A DNA stretch of 23,301 nucleotides from Tychonema litorale BBK16 (GCF_021648855.1 NZ_JAKJHX010000075.1:1-23301), one strand, 5' to 3'. Counted from the stretch's first letter, positions 1 through 9,667 are shown. The notes: generated by a model not told the origin, from the sequence alone. Program-made: numbers and translations.

Positions 1-12
1 AATCAAGAAAAG

Positions 13-49
13 CCGTCCTAAAAGGACGGGGCTTGTATCCCCTTTTTTT
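13..49 (+). terminator. Hairpin cluster with T-run at the window edge
   Basis: CCGTCCT (13-19) pairs with AGGACGG (23-29). Alternatively GGGG (28-31) pairs with CCCC (39-42), directly followed by seven T. It could end a plus-strand transcript entering from outside the window. Hairpins of this look also occur at the right ends of IS200/IS605-type elements, but no transposase is visible, so that reading is a guess. Confidence 0.35.
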
Positions 50-82
50 GGTCAACGAAACCAAACACATTATTTTAAAAGA

Positions 83-110
83 GTTGGGTTTCCCAAAGCC
101 TCAACCCAAC
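83..110. repeat. Dispersed palindrome GTTGGGTT/AACCCAAC
   Basis: GTTGGGTT at 83-90 is the exact reverse complement of AACCCAAC at 103-110. It resembles a short palindromic repeat common between genes of filamentous cyanobacteria. It lies just past the 3' end of the minus-strand ATPase gene and may help end its transcript. Confidence 0.5.
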
Positions 111-120
111 CTACACTATC

Positions 121-143
121 TGTCAACTGTCAACCGTCAACTC
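121..143. repeat. Heptamer-type tandem repeat overlapping a gene end
   Basis: About three imperfect seven-base units (TGTCAAC, TGTCAAC, CGTCAAC) run in tandem, like the short tandemly repeated repetitive (STRR) sequences of cyanobacteria. On the minus strand they encode the last residues and stop of the ATPase gene. The same kind of unit recurs before atpA at about 19640-19687. Confidence 0.5.
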
Positions 144-1481
144 TTTTGCATCTGCCAAAATGGGATTGACATCAAACCAATAATCCTCGCCATAACGATA
201 TTCAAATACCCAGAGACTACGCAACAATATTTGATATTTAGTCTCTCCACTCACAGTTTTGGTTGCAGATACTTGGTTTAGCAATGTCCACTCATCAGGC
301 TCTATCGCTAACGTGAGCTGGTGACGGCGCTGAACGATCACTTTTTCCAAAGTTGCCCTAGACAGCGGCGGATCTTCTCTCTGGAGGCAACCATAGAGCA
401 ATTGTAGGAGATTCCGGGCGTGTCCCCCGCTAACTCGACATAGGCGATCGAGAGTTTCGGGATGATCAAAGATTTTGCCAATCAAATCATAGCGTGCGAT
501 CGCATCCACCGTTGGAAAAGCACGAGCCAGCACCATCTGTCGCAGCAACTCTACACCCTCTAAGCACTCAGAACCATCGCGGTTTCGCACTGGCACCATT
601 GGTAACACCTTCGGATCTACCCCAAATCGATTCGTCAACTGGCCCAAATCGTTAGAGAAAATCAGCACCAAAGGAATTGTATAAACTACGTGACAATTGA
701 GTCTTGCCAACTGTTCGCCCCGATCGACAAACAGATATTCCGGCTGAAGTCGTCCTGTGGGCTTCGTGCACAAATGTATGCGATCGAGATTATCAATAAT
801 TACCACAAGTCCTCGTTTTCCCTGACGTTGAAGTTCTTTAGTAGCCGGTTCGAGTAACTCCTTATTTAGTGCATCTAAAATCACATTAGTTCGCGGTTCC
901 AAATATTGCCTCAACTCCGATCGCAAATTCGGAGAATCCTTAGCCTTTGCAGTAATTTTACCAATTCCCAAAGCCAGAGAAAACTCTCCATCTGTGCTCA
1001 CACCAATTTCACCCAATCCGGGAATATTAGCTTCAGCTTTCAGATCTATTTGAGTCTGAAAAACATCTACTACTCCTTTTAGCAAAGCTTTAAAACCAGT
1101 GGGTTGTAGCTTGATTTTGAGTTTTTCAATACTTTCACTCACCTGTCGAGCAACACTCAACAAAATATCAGTGATATCAACATCAGCCATATCTAAGTCT
1201 CTGCTAGACTCAAAGTAAACTACATGAAATCCTTGATGCTCCAATTCAGATTGCAGCCGTAGCAATTCAGTAGATTTACCACAGCCAATGTGGCCCGTGA
1301 ATAATTGACAAGTGGGTTCATCAGGGGAGAGGCGGCTGATGGTTCGTTCCAATTGTTCAACGATTGTGCCGCCCCTGACTGAAGAGAACTCGATATAGTA
1401 TTTTTTGTCTTCTGGATTGGCTACTGCGAGGGTGTAGCTGGGATTGCAAACTTTATAAAATCTCTGTAAATCTAGTTCCAT
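123..1481 (-). CDS. P-loop (AAA/ORC-like) NTPase of unknown role
   Basis: The 452-residue product has a Walker A motif GHIGCGKST at about residues 63-71 and a Walker B motif VVIIDNLDR at about 226-234. A central Leu/Lys-rich stretch and a C-terminal part containing GGHARNLLQLL follow, the latter like the sensor 2/lid region of AAA ATPases related to ORC1/Cdc6. There is no signal peptide or clear membrane segment, so it is probably cytoplasmic. The reading frame extends to a TTG at 1496, but the ATG at 1481 is preferred because it gives a natural N-terminus. The last codons are made of heptamer repeat, so the true C-terminus may have been changed. The target or partner cannot be told from sequence. 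Such ATPases are often regulatory or defence-linked, but nothing adjacent supports a specific role. Confidence 0.8.
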   Translation of the reverse strand: MELDLQRFYKVCNPSYTLAVANPEDKKYYIEFSSVRGGTIVEQLERTISRLSPDEPTCQLFTGHIGCGKSTELLRLQSELEHQGFHVVYFESSRDLDMADVDITDILLSVARQVSESIEKLKIKLQPTGFKALLKGVVDVFQTQIDLKAEANIPGLGEIGVSTDGEFSLALGIGKITAKAKDSPNLRSELRQYLEPRTNVILDALNKELLEPATKELQRQGKRGLVVIIDNLDRIHLCTKPTGRLQPEYLFVDRGEQLARLNCHVVYTIPLVLIFSNDLGQLTNRFGVDPKVLPMVPVRNRDGSECLEGVELLRQMVLARAFPTVDAIARYDLIGKIFDHPETLDRLCRVSGGHARNLLQLLYGCLQREDPPLSRATLEKVIVQRRHQLTLAIEPDEWTLLNQVSATKTVSGETKYQILLRSLWVFEYRYGEDYWFDVNPILADAKELTVDS

Positions 1482-1620
1482 ACCCTGTTCACTCAAAATT
1501 ACATTATGCCCTAATATTTGAAATGACGAAGATTTCGTAGTAATGTTCTCATCACAAAGTAGTTATTTGAGTGCGGTTAACCGAATACAAAAAGGATGAG
1601 TTTGAGTTAGATACACTCAG

Positions 1621-1648
1621 ATCCCGACTTCTTAAAGAAGTCGGGGAT
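1621..1648. repeat. Palindrome CCCGACTTCTT/AAGAAGTCGGG
   Basis: ATCCCGACTTCTT (1621-1633) pairs with the bases at 1635-1648 around a single A, with one unpaired G. The core GACTTCTT/AAGAAGTC recurs at 14605-14637, so it belongs to a dispersed family. It lies 3' of the minus-strand DJ-1-type gene and could act as its terminator. Confidence 0.6.
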
Positions 1649-1688
1649 CTAATAGAAAAACATTTTACGTTTAATAAGACCGACTTAC

Positions 1689-2369
1689 TTATTTTTTAGC
1701 AAGCAATTCTACCATTTTTTCGCCTACACCTGCTGCGGAAGCGGGATTTTGGCCTGTCACGAGCCGATCGCACTCTACAACACAAACTTGAAAATTAGCA
1801 ACCTTAGTAAAATTAGCCCCGCGCTCAATTAACTTCGCCTCCAACAAAAACGGCACAATATCAGTCAATCCCACAGCCGCTTCCTCTTCGTTAGTAAAAG
1901 CAGCCACAGTCTTATTCGCAACCAGGTACTCACCATCAGACAACTTAATATTAACTAACGCCGCAGGCCCGTGACAAACAGCACCCACAATTCCGCCTGC
2001 TTCATAAATCGCAGCAGCAATTGTAGCAAGTTCCTGATTATCAGCAAAATCCCACATCGTCCCGTGTCCCCCAGCGTAGAAAATAGCACCATATTCTGCG
2101 GGGTCAATTTGTGCAGGATTCAGAGTATTTTCAACTCGCGAAACTTGTTCGGAATCGTCTAAAAAAGCCTTGTTTAGCGGGTCTTCTAAATCAACCCCAA
2201 CCATCGGAGCTTTGCCGCCTTTTGGACTGACAAAATCTACAGTTAATCCAGCGCGATTAAATGCGTCCAAGGGATGGGTTACTTCTGGAAGATAGAAACC
2301 AGTTTCTTTACCAGTATCGCCCAGTGTATCGTGGCTAGTTAAAACAATCAGAACTTTTTTGCTAGTCAT
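1689..2369 (-). CDS. DJ-1/PfpI family protein, Hsp31-like (glyoxalase III or chaperone type)
   Basis: The 226-residue protein is a class I glutamine amidotransferase-like fold member, close in pattern to yeast Hsp31. The nucleophile elbow AVCHGPAAL puts the reactive cysteine at Cys132 with His133 beside it. Glu29 in LPEVTHP is the expected acidic partner, and AGGHGTMWDF (99-108) is the family's second signature. Hsp31-type members detoxify methylglyoxal to lactate without glutathione and can act as redox-stress chaperones; this is family knowledge and activity here is inferred. There is no signal peptide, so it is cytoplasmic. The ATG start at 2369 is preceded by an AAGGAA ribosome binding site about seven bases upstream. 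The gene is monocistronic, with palindromic repeats on both sides. The length is normal for the family. Confidence 0.88.
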   Translation of the reverse strand: MTSKKVLIVLTSHDTLGDTGKETGFYLPEVTHPLDAFNRAGLTVDFVSPKGGKAPMVGVDLEDPLNKAFLDDSEQVSRVENTLNPAQIDPAEYGAIFYAGGHGTMWDFADNQELATIAAAIYEAGGIVGAVCHGPAALVNIKLSDGEYLVANKTVAAFTNEEEAAVGLTDIVPFLLEAKLIERGANFTKVANFQVCVVECDRLVTGQNPASAAGVGEKMVELLAKK

Positions 2370-2424
2370 AGTCTATTCCTTTTGTGGGTGTCTTTGTGGA
2401 CGTTGCTGAATTTAACCAATCCCT

Positions 2425-2466
2425 GAAATTTAGTAGGGGCAATTCATGAATTGCCCTCTAAATTTC
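2425..2466. repeat. Dispersed palindrome with core GGGGCAATTCATGAATTGCCC
   Basis: GAAATTTAG at the left pairs with TAAATTTC at the right around the nested arms GGGCAATTC and GAATTGCCC, giving a hairpin of about 18 pairs with small mismatches. It lies upstream of the DJ-1-type gene. It is a typical intergenic cyanobacterial palindrome with no visible gene function. Confidence 0.6.
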
Positions 2467-2582
2467 GGAGACAATTTATAGTCCAAATCAGCAAGGCCTC
2501 TTTGTGCCTGTTGTTTTCATCCTAGGTCGAATTCATCTAAAATACAAATTATAAAAGTTTCGTATAACTATAAATCTACTTA

Positions 2583-2999
2583 TTAAGCCTTTTCATCACC
2601 ACCAAAGGAATCTAGGGATGGAGCAAGGCGGTGAGCCTTTTTCATCCAGACATCTTCAGGTGCTAAAGGCTTATAAGCACAGTAGCAAATGCAAATTGCC
2701 TCAAACCCTGCACCATAGGGAGGCGGGATTTCAGGGGTGTATTCTTCCAGCCGAACAACTTCCCAGCCACTATCTCGAAAGGAGTCACGGTGTTCTGGCA
2801 CAGTTTCCGTCAGTCTGTGTCCGATCGCAGGAGCAGGCTTGCCGCTACAGTCGTAGTGTTCGGCAATGGTGTCGATCAAAGAGGGTACTGAATCCACATT
2901 TGCAATGCGGTAAAATGACTTTCCGATTTGTGTCTTAGTTTCCTGACGGTACTTTGCAATTTCACCTTTATCCGCTTTGAACAGAATCAGTTTACGCAT
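2583..2999 (-). CDS. Conserved-looking hypothetical protein (138 aa)
   Basis: I do not recognise this family. The product is soluble, with no membrane segment or signal peptide. It begins MRKLILFKADKGE and carries a Cys-rich patch, AICICYCAY, near residue 106, plus a proline-rich turn EIPPPYG. The start ATG at 2999 lies inside the upstream gene, and the two overlap by eight bases in ATGCGTAA. A strong AAGGAGG ribosome binding site sits about nine bases before it, within the upstream coding region. This arrangement points to translational coupling and a shared function with the 77-residue partner. The cysteines could bind metal, but spacing CxCxC alone is weak evidence. Confidence 0.65.
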   Translation of the reverse strand: MRKLILFKADKGEIAKYRQETKTQIGKSFYRIANVDSVPSLIDTIAEHYDCSGKPAPAIGHRLTETVPEHRDSFRDSGWEVVRLEEYTPEIPPPYGAGFEAICICYCAYKPLAPEDVWMKKAHRLAPSLDSFGGDEKA

Positions 3000-3225
3000 C
3001 TTCTTTTTCCTCCTTGAAATAGTCGCCTTGCGTTAAATCCATGGGAGAGGGTGGAAACTCGCAGTACCCATCGAAAACACAATCTACAGGTAAAACATTA
3101 GTTGCAACTAGCTCTGCCTGCTTCAGCCTCCACCCGTAAGTGTCTGCCATGTCTTCACAGTATTCTTCACTCACTGCCGCATGGCGGGTTTCATCTTTCT
3201 CCTGGTCGTATCTGGGTTTTGGCAT
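2992..3225 (-). CDS. Small hypothetical protein, first gene of a two-gene operon (77 aa)
   Basis: This small acidic and polar protein has no recognised domain. It contains three cysteines (in EEYCEDM, PVDCVFDG and GYCEFP) and ends in a charged tail, FKEEKEDA. The ATG at 3225 follows an AGGAG ribosome binding site about ten bases upstream. Its end overlaps the start of the 138-residue gene by eight bases, so the two are probably co-translated. Good ribosome binding sites on both genes and the tight overlap are the main reasons to regard the pair as real. No function can be assigned. Confidence 0.6.
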   Translation of the reverse strand: MPKPRYDQEKDETRHAAVSEEYCEDMADTYGWRLKQAELVATNVLPVDCVFDGYCEFPPSPMDLTQGDYFKEEKEDA

Positions 3226-3383
3226 ACTTAAGTTACTCCTAGTTCGGATAGTCGGACTTTGGAGAAGTCGTCTCGGTTGAGTGTGTCCTCACTCACCGGG
3301 GCGCATTCGCATAATTTATATTATTACAGATGCCAAATCCATCTATCTCTTAGTCCGTGTAGGCGGACTTTGTTTTTGTAGAA

Positions 3384-3397
3384 GCGATTTCAATCGC
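3384..3397. repeat. Short palindrome GCGATTTCAATCGC
   Basis: A small dyad lies in the 275-base spacer between the unknown two-gene operon and the 3' end of apcE. It matches a common cyanobacterial intergenic motif. The rest of this spacer shows no open frame worth calling. Confidence 0.35.
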
Positions 3398-3423
3398 CGA
3401 CTCATAATGACGCTAACATTACC

Positions 3424-3464
3424 AAAAATCCCCCGCTACAGCATTACCATAACGAGGGATTTTT
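3424..3464 (-). terminator. Terminator of apcE
   Basis: AAAAATCCC (3424-3432) and GGGATTTTT (3456-3464) form a nine-pair stem about 40 bases past the apcE stop. Read on the minus strand, the stem ends in a T-run, as expected of an intrinsic terminator. Because the stem begins with A and ends with T it could work in both directions. Confidence 0.65.
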
Positions 3465-3500
3465 GTCAACCTACAAAATCAACTTTCTTGTAGTTTGTGA

Positions 3501-6600
<3,100 letters not shown>

Positions 6601-7827
6601 ATGGAAACTTCGCCTGATATAAGTGCTGCCGTTCGCCGACTTTACGATACTTTCCCTTTCCCGCCGGATCCTTTGAGTGACGAACCACCACCGGGCTACA
6701 ACTGGCGCTGGAGTTGGCCGGATGCTTACAATTTTTGCACGGGCCAAAAGCCGCCAAAACTGGATGTTCGGATTTTGGATGCTGGCTGCGGCACAGGTTC
6801 GAGTACCGATTATCTGATTCACCTGAATCCTGAAGCGTCGGTAACGGCGATCGACCTTAGTTCCGGTGCTTTGAAGGTAGCACAAGAACGCTGTAGGCGA
6901 TCTGGTGCGCGAGAAGCCGATTTTCGTCACCTCAGCTTGTACGATGCGGATCAGTTGGAAGGCGAGTTCGATTTGATCAACTGCGTGGGCGTGTTGCATC
7001 ATTTGCCCGATCCGATTCGTGGCATTCAATCCCTGGCGGCGAAGTTGGCTCCTGGTGGCTTGATGCACATTTTTGTTTATGCTGAATTGGGCCGTTGGGA
7101 AATTCAATTGATGCAAAGGGCGATCGGGCTTCTCCAAGGCAACAACAAAGGTGACTATCCCGATGGTGTGAAAGTCGGCCGTGAAATCTTTGCTTCCCTA
7201 CCAGAAAACAACCGCCTTGTCAAGTATGAAAAACAGCGTTGGGCCGGAGAAAATCAGCGAGACGAATGTTTTGCTGATATGTACGTTCACCCCCAGGAAA
7301 TTGACTACAATATCGAGACTTTGTTTGAGTTAATTGATGCTTCTGGATTGGAATTTATCGGCTTCTCAAATCCGGGATATTGGCAATTAGAAAGACTTTT
7401 GGGCAAAGCACCGGAGTTGATGGAAAGAGCTCAGGGTTTGACGGAACGGGAGCTTTATCGATTAATTGAATTGTTGGATACGGAAATCACTCATTACGAG
7501 TTTTTCTTGGGCAAAAGGCCTGTTAATAAGATTGATTGGTCGGACGACAAGGCACTTTTGGCGGCAATTCCAGAGTTGAGTGTTTGTATGCACGGTTGGC
7601 CGAGTCAACAAGTGTTTGATTGCAACTACCAATTGGTGAATTTGTCAAGTGCTGAGTTTGAGTTTCTGCAAGCTTGTTCACCCCCCCCAGCCCCCCCTTG
7701 CCAAGGGGGGGAGAAAGAGATACAGAAGAATGTTGGGGAGATTTTGGGGGATGTGGAGATGGGATTGGATGAAGTGCGATCGATCTTATCAAAACAGCTC
7801 ATATTGCTAACTTCCGGTAAAATCTAA
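6601..7827 (+). CDS. Class I SAM-dependent methyltransferase
   Basis: The 408-residue protein has a Rossmann-type methyltransferase domain. Motif I, ILDAGCGTG, lies at residues 58-66, the acidic loop residue is Asp85 in VTAIDLSS, and the motif IV-like segment DLINCVGVLHHLPDP lies at about 124-138. The C-terminal 200 residues are of unknown function and end in a segment, VGEILGDV...LDEVRSIL, that looks like a small helical or winged module. At about residues 361-373 the frame runs through a dispersed C/G-rich palindrome that encodes SPPPAPPCQGG. The frame is kept, so the protein probably tolerates this as a loop. The substrate is unknown. The ATG at 6601 has no clear ribosome binding site. The gene stands alone, divergent from apcE. 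Confidence 0.88.
   Translation: METSPDISAAVRRLYDTFPFPPDPLSDEPPPGYNWRWSWPDAYNFCTGQKPPKLDVRILDAGCGTGSSTDYLIHLNPEASVTAIDLSSGALKVAQERCRRSGAREADFRHLSLYDADQLEGEFDLINCVGVLHHLPDPIRGIQSLAAKLAPGGLMHIFVYAELGRWEIQLMQRAIGLLQGNNKGDYPDGVKVGREIFASLPENNRLVKYEKQRWAGENQRDECFADMYVHPQEIDYNIETLFELIDASGLEFIGFSNPGYWQLERLLGKAPELMERAQGLTERELYRLIELLDTEITHYEFFLGKRPVNKIDWSDDKALLAAIPELSVCMHGWPSQQVFDCNYQLVNLSSAEFEFLQACSPPPAPPCQGGEKEIQKNVGEILGDVEMGLDEVRSILSKQLILLTSGKI
7680..7712. repeat. C/G-homopolymer palindrome inside the methyltransferase gene
   Basis: The run is C8, AG, C7, TTGCCAA, G7: the arms CCCCCCCTTG and CAAGGGGGGG form a strong hairpin. It matches a type of dispersed intergenic repeat of cyanobacteria but here sits inside an open frame. 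The homopolymers also make this spot prone to slippage and to sequencing error. Confidence 0.75.
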
Positions 7828-7892
7828 GGGCGGGCAAGATGCCCACCCCACAATCAAATTAGCTTTTTGTGGAACAGGCATCTTGCCTGTTC
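7828..7892. repeat. Two palindromes after the methyltransferase gene
   Basis: GGGCAAGATGCCC (7832-7844) is followed by GAACAGGCA/TGCCTGTTC (7872-7892). Both carry a GGCA-TCT/AGA-TGCC core, so they are related dispersed elements. They lie directly after the stop of the methyltransferase gene and may serve as its transcription end. Confidence 0.6.
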
Positions 7893-7930
7893 TTTGCTCG
7901 GAGTATAATTTCTGTTAAATTCCCAATTAA

Positions 7931-8374
7931 TCAAGGCTTTACAGTTGGAGGATTAACAGCCGTAATTTGTGAATAACGAGCGAAATCAGCAATGTTAAAA
8001 GTTAGGATATGAGTTAAACCATGAACTAGCATAGCAGCAACTAACCGCGCATCATGAACGTTAACACCTATAACCTTATACGTTATCACCAGTCGCTCCC
8101 ATTCTTGATAAATTGCTTCGGTATCCAACAACAGAGGAAAAAGCTGTTTTAAGCGATTAATTTCTGCCTCTGCTTCTGTTGCAGTACGCCCTAATCCATT
8201 TCTCTGGATCGGGCGCGTGCAGACGTTCCAAAACTCGATCAAATTTTGGGGTACGATATAAAGTTGTTCCCCGCGATCGCGCAGAGTAATCACGGCATTG
8301 ACAGCATCATGATTCATTGGGTGTGCTGGATCGATGCTACGCAGCAGTATGTTTGTATCTACGAGAAACGGCAT
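7931..8374 (-). CDS. vapC: PIN-domain ribonuclease, VapC-type toxin
   Basis: At 147 residues this has the usual length of a PIN toxin. The acidic residues expected to bind metal are Asp6 (VDTNILLR), Glu47 (NLIEFWNV), Asp108 (NVHDARLVA) and Asp130 (FNIADF). VapC-type PIN proteins cleave RNA, often tRNA, and are held inactive by a cognate antitoxin; the target here is unknown. The ATG at 8374 directly abuts the stop of the upstream antitoxin gene, with no gap, so the two are co-translated. The classification as a toxin rests on the motifs plus this gene pairing. Confidence 0.88.
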   Translation of the reverse strand: MPFLVDTNILLRSIDPAHPMNHDAVNAVITLRDRGEQLYIVPQNLIEFWNVCTRPIQRNGLGRTATEAEAEINRLKQLFPLLLDTEAIYQEWERLVITYKVIGVNVHDARLVAAMLVHGLTHILTFNIADFARYSQITAVNPPTVKP

Positions 8375-8656
8375 TTAATCTCTGTCTCCATAAATACTCT
8401 CTCTGCTAATAGCTTCATCTGAAAGAGTGGGGAGATTCAGGGTACGATGACTGTCAACCCATTCTTGAAATGCTATTGACCATTCTGTTGGGGTAGCTGT
8501 TTCATAAAATGGACGTTGTTGAGGTTCAATTAGCTGTTTGAGCATCGCATCTAGTAATGGTTTAATCTGATCCGCCGTGCGGCTGGTAATTTTTGCCAAA
8601 ACTTGAGTAATCGCCTGTATCTCTTGTTGGTGAGATTGCTGAAGATTGTGCAGCAT
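8375..8656 (-). CDS. Antitoxin partner of the VapC-type toxin (unclassified family)
   Basis: A 93-residue, Gln-rich, helical protein is encoded immediately before the PIN toxin gene. I cannot place it in a named DNA-binding antitoxin family. The C-terminal part (EWVDSHRTLNLPTLSDEAISRESIYGDRD) is the kind of extended acidic tail that wraps a PIN toxin. The frame runs up to a TTG at 8674, but the ATG at 8656 has an AAGGA ribosome binding site about five bases upstream and is the better start. The antitoxin role is inferred from position, size and the zero-gap junction with vapC. Confidence 0.75.
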   Translation of the reverse strand: MLHNLQQSHQQEIQAITQVLAKITSRTADQIKPLLDAMLKQLIEPQQRPFYETATPTEWSIAFQEWVDSHRTLNLPTLSDEAISRESIYGDRD

Positions 8657-8769
8657 AGTTATCCTTGAGTGCAAGTTTTTGGGTTGATGATAACAAAATC
8701 GATCGCACTTTTTAAATTGATTGTCATATTATAACTCTAGCGCTAATATTGCTCACACCGAGTTGAGTC

Positions 8770-8833
8770 GTAGGGTGCGTCAGTCCCATTATTTTCGCTA
8801 AAAATCGAGAATCTACGAACTGACGCACCCTAC
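8770..8833. repeat. Long inverted repeat GTAGGGTGCGTCAGT
   Basis: GTAGGGTGCGTCAGT (8770-8784) is perfectly reverse complementary to 8819-8833, with a 34-base AT-rich centre. It belongs to a widespread type of cyanobacterial repeat containing the string GGTGCGTCAG. No gene lies inside it. Confidence 0.7.
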
Positions 8834-8879
8834 AAGTTTCAGTTACTGACTCCTGGTAAAATCTCAAATCCCAAATGGA

Positions 8880-8909
8880 TTGACACAGGCCCCCAAATAT
8901 GGATACGCT
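8880..8909 (+). promoter_or_regulatory. Possible promoter of the structured leader or small RNA
   Basis: A perfect TTGACA -35 box (8880-8885) is followed after 18 bases by TACGCT (8904-8909), a weak -10 match. If used, transcription would begin near 8916 and read through the hairpin series into the 80-residue gene. The weak -10 makes this tentative. Confidence 0.25.
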
Positions 8910-8915
8910 TTGAAG

Positions 8916-9109
8916 TTAGAGGTTGCTTTGCTTGTAGAGGAAGTGGCCCGCGTCGCCCAAAAATCTAGTTGCACTGCCCAAAGCTGCTACTAACAGCAAT
9001 GGACAGCTAACCGCCAAACTGGTATCAGCAGTCTGGAGGCTAACGGAGTATCTTAACACTCTCTGTAGCCGCCCTGCTATGCGTTGAAAAGCGGGGCGGC
9101 TGGGTTTTT
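8916..9109 (+). ncRNA. Candidate structured small RNA or 5' leader
   Basis: Three hairpins follow one another. GCTG/CAGC lies at about 8984-8998. A 9-pair stem with two mismatches has arms CCGCCAAACTG (9011-9021) and CAGTCTGGAGG (9029-9039). The G+C-rich terminator stem is at 9067-9101. The middle hairpin is flanked on both sides by GCTAAC. I see none of the motifs of the cyanobacterial RNAs I know (Yfr1, the Yfr2 loop, glutamine riboswitch, cobalamin box). It could be a free small RNA or an attenuated leader of the next gene. The 5' end is inferred only from a possible promoter. Confidence 0.35.
9067..9109 (+). terminator. Intrinsic terminator or attenuator before the 80-aa gene
   Basis: AGCCGCCC (9067-9074) pairs with GGGCGGCT (9094-9101), extended by an inner GC pair, and is followed by GGG and five T. 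It looks like a strong intrinsic terminator. It ends only 40 bases before the start codon of the following gene, so it would terminate transcripts coming into that gene. Confidence 0.6.
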
Positions 9110-9134
9110 GGGTTTTTCTAGAAAACCCAAAACC
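9103..9134 (+). promoter_or_regulatory. Hairpin ending at the ribosome binding site of the 80-aa gene
   Basis: GGTTTTTGGGTTTT pairs with AAAACCCAAAACC as 13 pairs with one bulged T around TCTAGA. Its left arm contains the T-run of the terminator just upstream, and its right arm ends one base before the AGGAG ribosome binding site (9135-9139). The two hairpins are therefore closely linked and may form a termination or translation switch. Confidence 0.45.
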
Positions 9135-9148
9135 AGGAGAACATAATT

Positions 9149-9391
9149 ATGTCACAGGAATTTTTGCCTGACGATAACGAATCTGATTGTCCAAATGACG
9201 ACTCAGCAGCATCTGAACAGGATGTGGTGTGTGTAACAGTCACAGGTTCGCCCGATGCTGTCAGGGAAACCATACTCACTTTGTACCGATTGGGATTTGC
9301 GGAAGTGGGTGATTGGAGTCAGCTACAGCGTGCAGCTAATCCGAAGCAAGTGATGAGTGTGCTGATTCGCCGTCGGAAGCGCAAAGCGTAG
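9149..9391 (+). CDS. Small conserved-looking hypothetical protein (80 aa)
   Basis: I do not know the function. The first 25 residues are acidic and probably disordered. A compact alpha/beta segment follows, VVCVTVTGSPDAVRETILTL then YRLGFAEVGDWSQL. Strand-helix-strand-strand predictions fit a small ferredoxin-like fold. The last nine residues (IRRRKRKA region) are strongly basic, which would suit nucleic acid contact, but this is inference. The ATG has an AGGAG ribosome binding site nine bases upstream, placed immediately after a hairpin. The upstream terminator-like stem suggests control by attenuation. Downstream lie only palindromic repeats, so the gene stands alone. Confidence 0.7.
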   Translation: MSQEFLPDDNESDCPNDDSAASEQDVVCVTVTGSPDAVRETILTLYRLGFAEVGDWSQLQRAANPKQVMSVLIRRRKRKA

Positions 9392-9403
9392 GTGTTTGCT
9401 CGT

Positions 9404-9423
9404 TCCCAGGCTAGAGCCTGGGA
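9404..9423. repeat. Palindrome TCCCAGGCTAGAGCCTGGGA, copy 1
   Basis: A perfect 20-base palindrome lies just after the 80-residue gene. A second copy with longer arms lies 90 bases on. It may double as a terminator of the gene before it. Confidence 0.7.
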
Positions 9424-9471
9424 GCACATTCCATGAGCATCTGCCTCCTGTTTTTATTTGTATCCGTTAGC

Positions 9472-9484
9472 GAGGCAGAGCCTC
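9472..9484. repeat. Small palindrome GAGGCAGAGCCTC
   Basis: Five-base arms (GAGGC/GCCTC) enclose AGA. It lies between the two copies of the TCCCAGGCT palindrome and shares their GGC-nAGnGCC layout, so it is probably a diverged relative. Confidence 0.45.
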
Positions 9485-9492
9485 TGGATCTC

Positions 9493-9518
9493 GGTTCCCA
9501 GGCTAGAGCCTGGGAACC
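9493..9518. repeat. Palindrome with GGTTCCCAGGCT arms, copy 2
   Basis: The 12-base arms GGTTCCCAGGCT and AGCCTGGGAACC enclose AG. The core is identical to the copy at 9404-9423. It lies at the left edge of the AT-rich accessory island. Confidence 0.7.
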
Positions 9519-9601
9519 AGTTAAGACCAACAAATATCAGGCACGTTACTTTACTAAATCAGGATAAGAGCATATCCTAATTTAGAGGCTGAAACATCTA
9601 T

Positions 9602-9639
9602 AAAAAAAGCTAGGCGGGGAAACACTATTTCCCCGCCTA
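9602..9639 (-). terminator. Terminator of the 367-aa gene
   Basis: TAGGCGGGGAAA (9611-9622) and TTTCCCCGCCTA (9628-9639) form a perfect 12-pair stem. On the minus strand it is followed by GC and seven T, so it is a textbook intrinsic terminator for the 367-residue gene ending at 9668. Its right arm is part of the three-copy island repeat. Confidence 0.75.
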
Positions 9640-9657
9640 AACCCTGTAACTCTTGCA
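9627..9657. repeat. Island repeat, copy 1
   Basis: This 31-base unit has the form ATTTCCCCGCCTAA-N-CCCTGTAAC-N-CTT-N-CA, with N = A, T, G in this copy. It lies 3' of the 367-residue gene. This copy alone has the extra left arm that turns it into a terminator hairpin. Confidence 0.75.
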
Positions 9658-9667
9658 GTTACATAGT

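Larger units (their letters stand above)
8657..9148. other. Long intergenic region: repeat, candidate small RNA and leader hairpins
   Basis: This region starts with the presumed promoter side of the toxin-antitoxin pair. It then carries a 15-pair palindrome (8770-8833), a TTGACA box at 8880-8885, a set of hairpins from about 8983 to 9134 and the ribosome binding site of the next gene. No protein gene of convincing length is seen. A short frame around 8870-8995 reads as coding-like but has no start codon and ends early. Confidence 0.5.

Noticed and set aside
8860..8995. Short coding-like frame reading KYGYALKLEVALLVEEVARVAQK.
   Set aside because: No start codon or ribosome binding site, ends after about 40 codons and shows no family; kept only as a remark in the intergenic entry.
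8970..9109. Glutamine riboswitch (glnA or downstream-peptide type), because such RNAs precede small proteins in cyanobacteria.
   Set aside because: The conserved GACGGAAGTAGG-type core is missing; AACGGAGTATCT is not a sufficient match.
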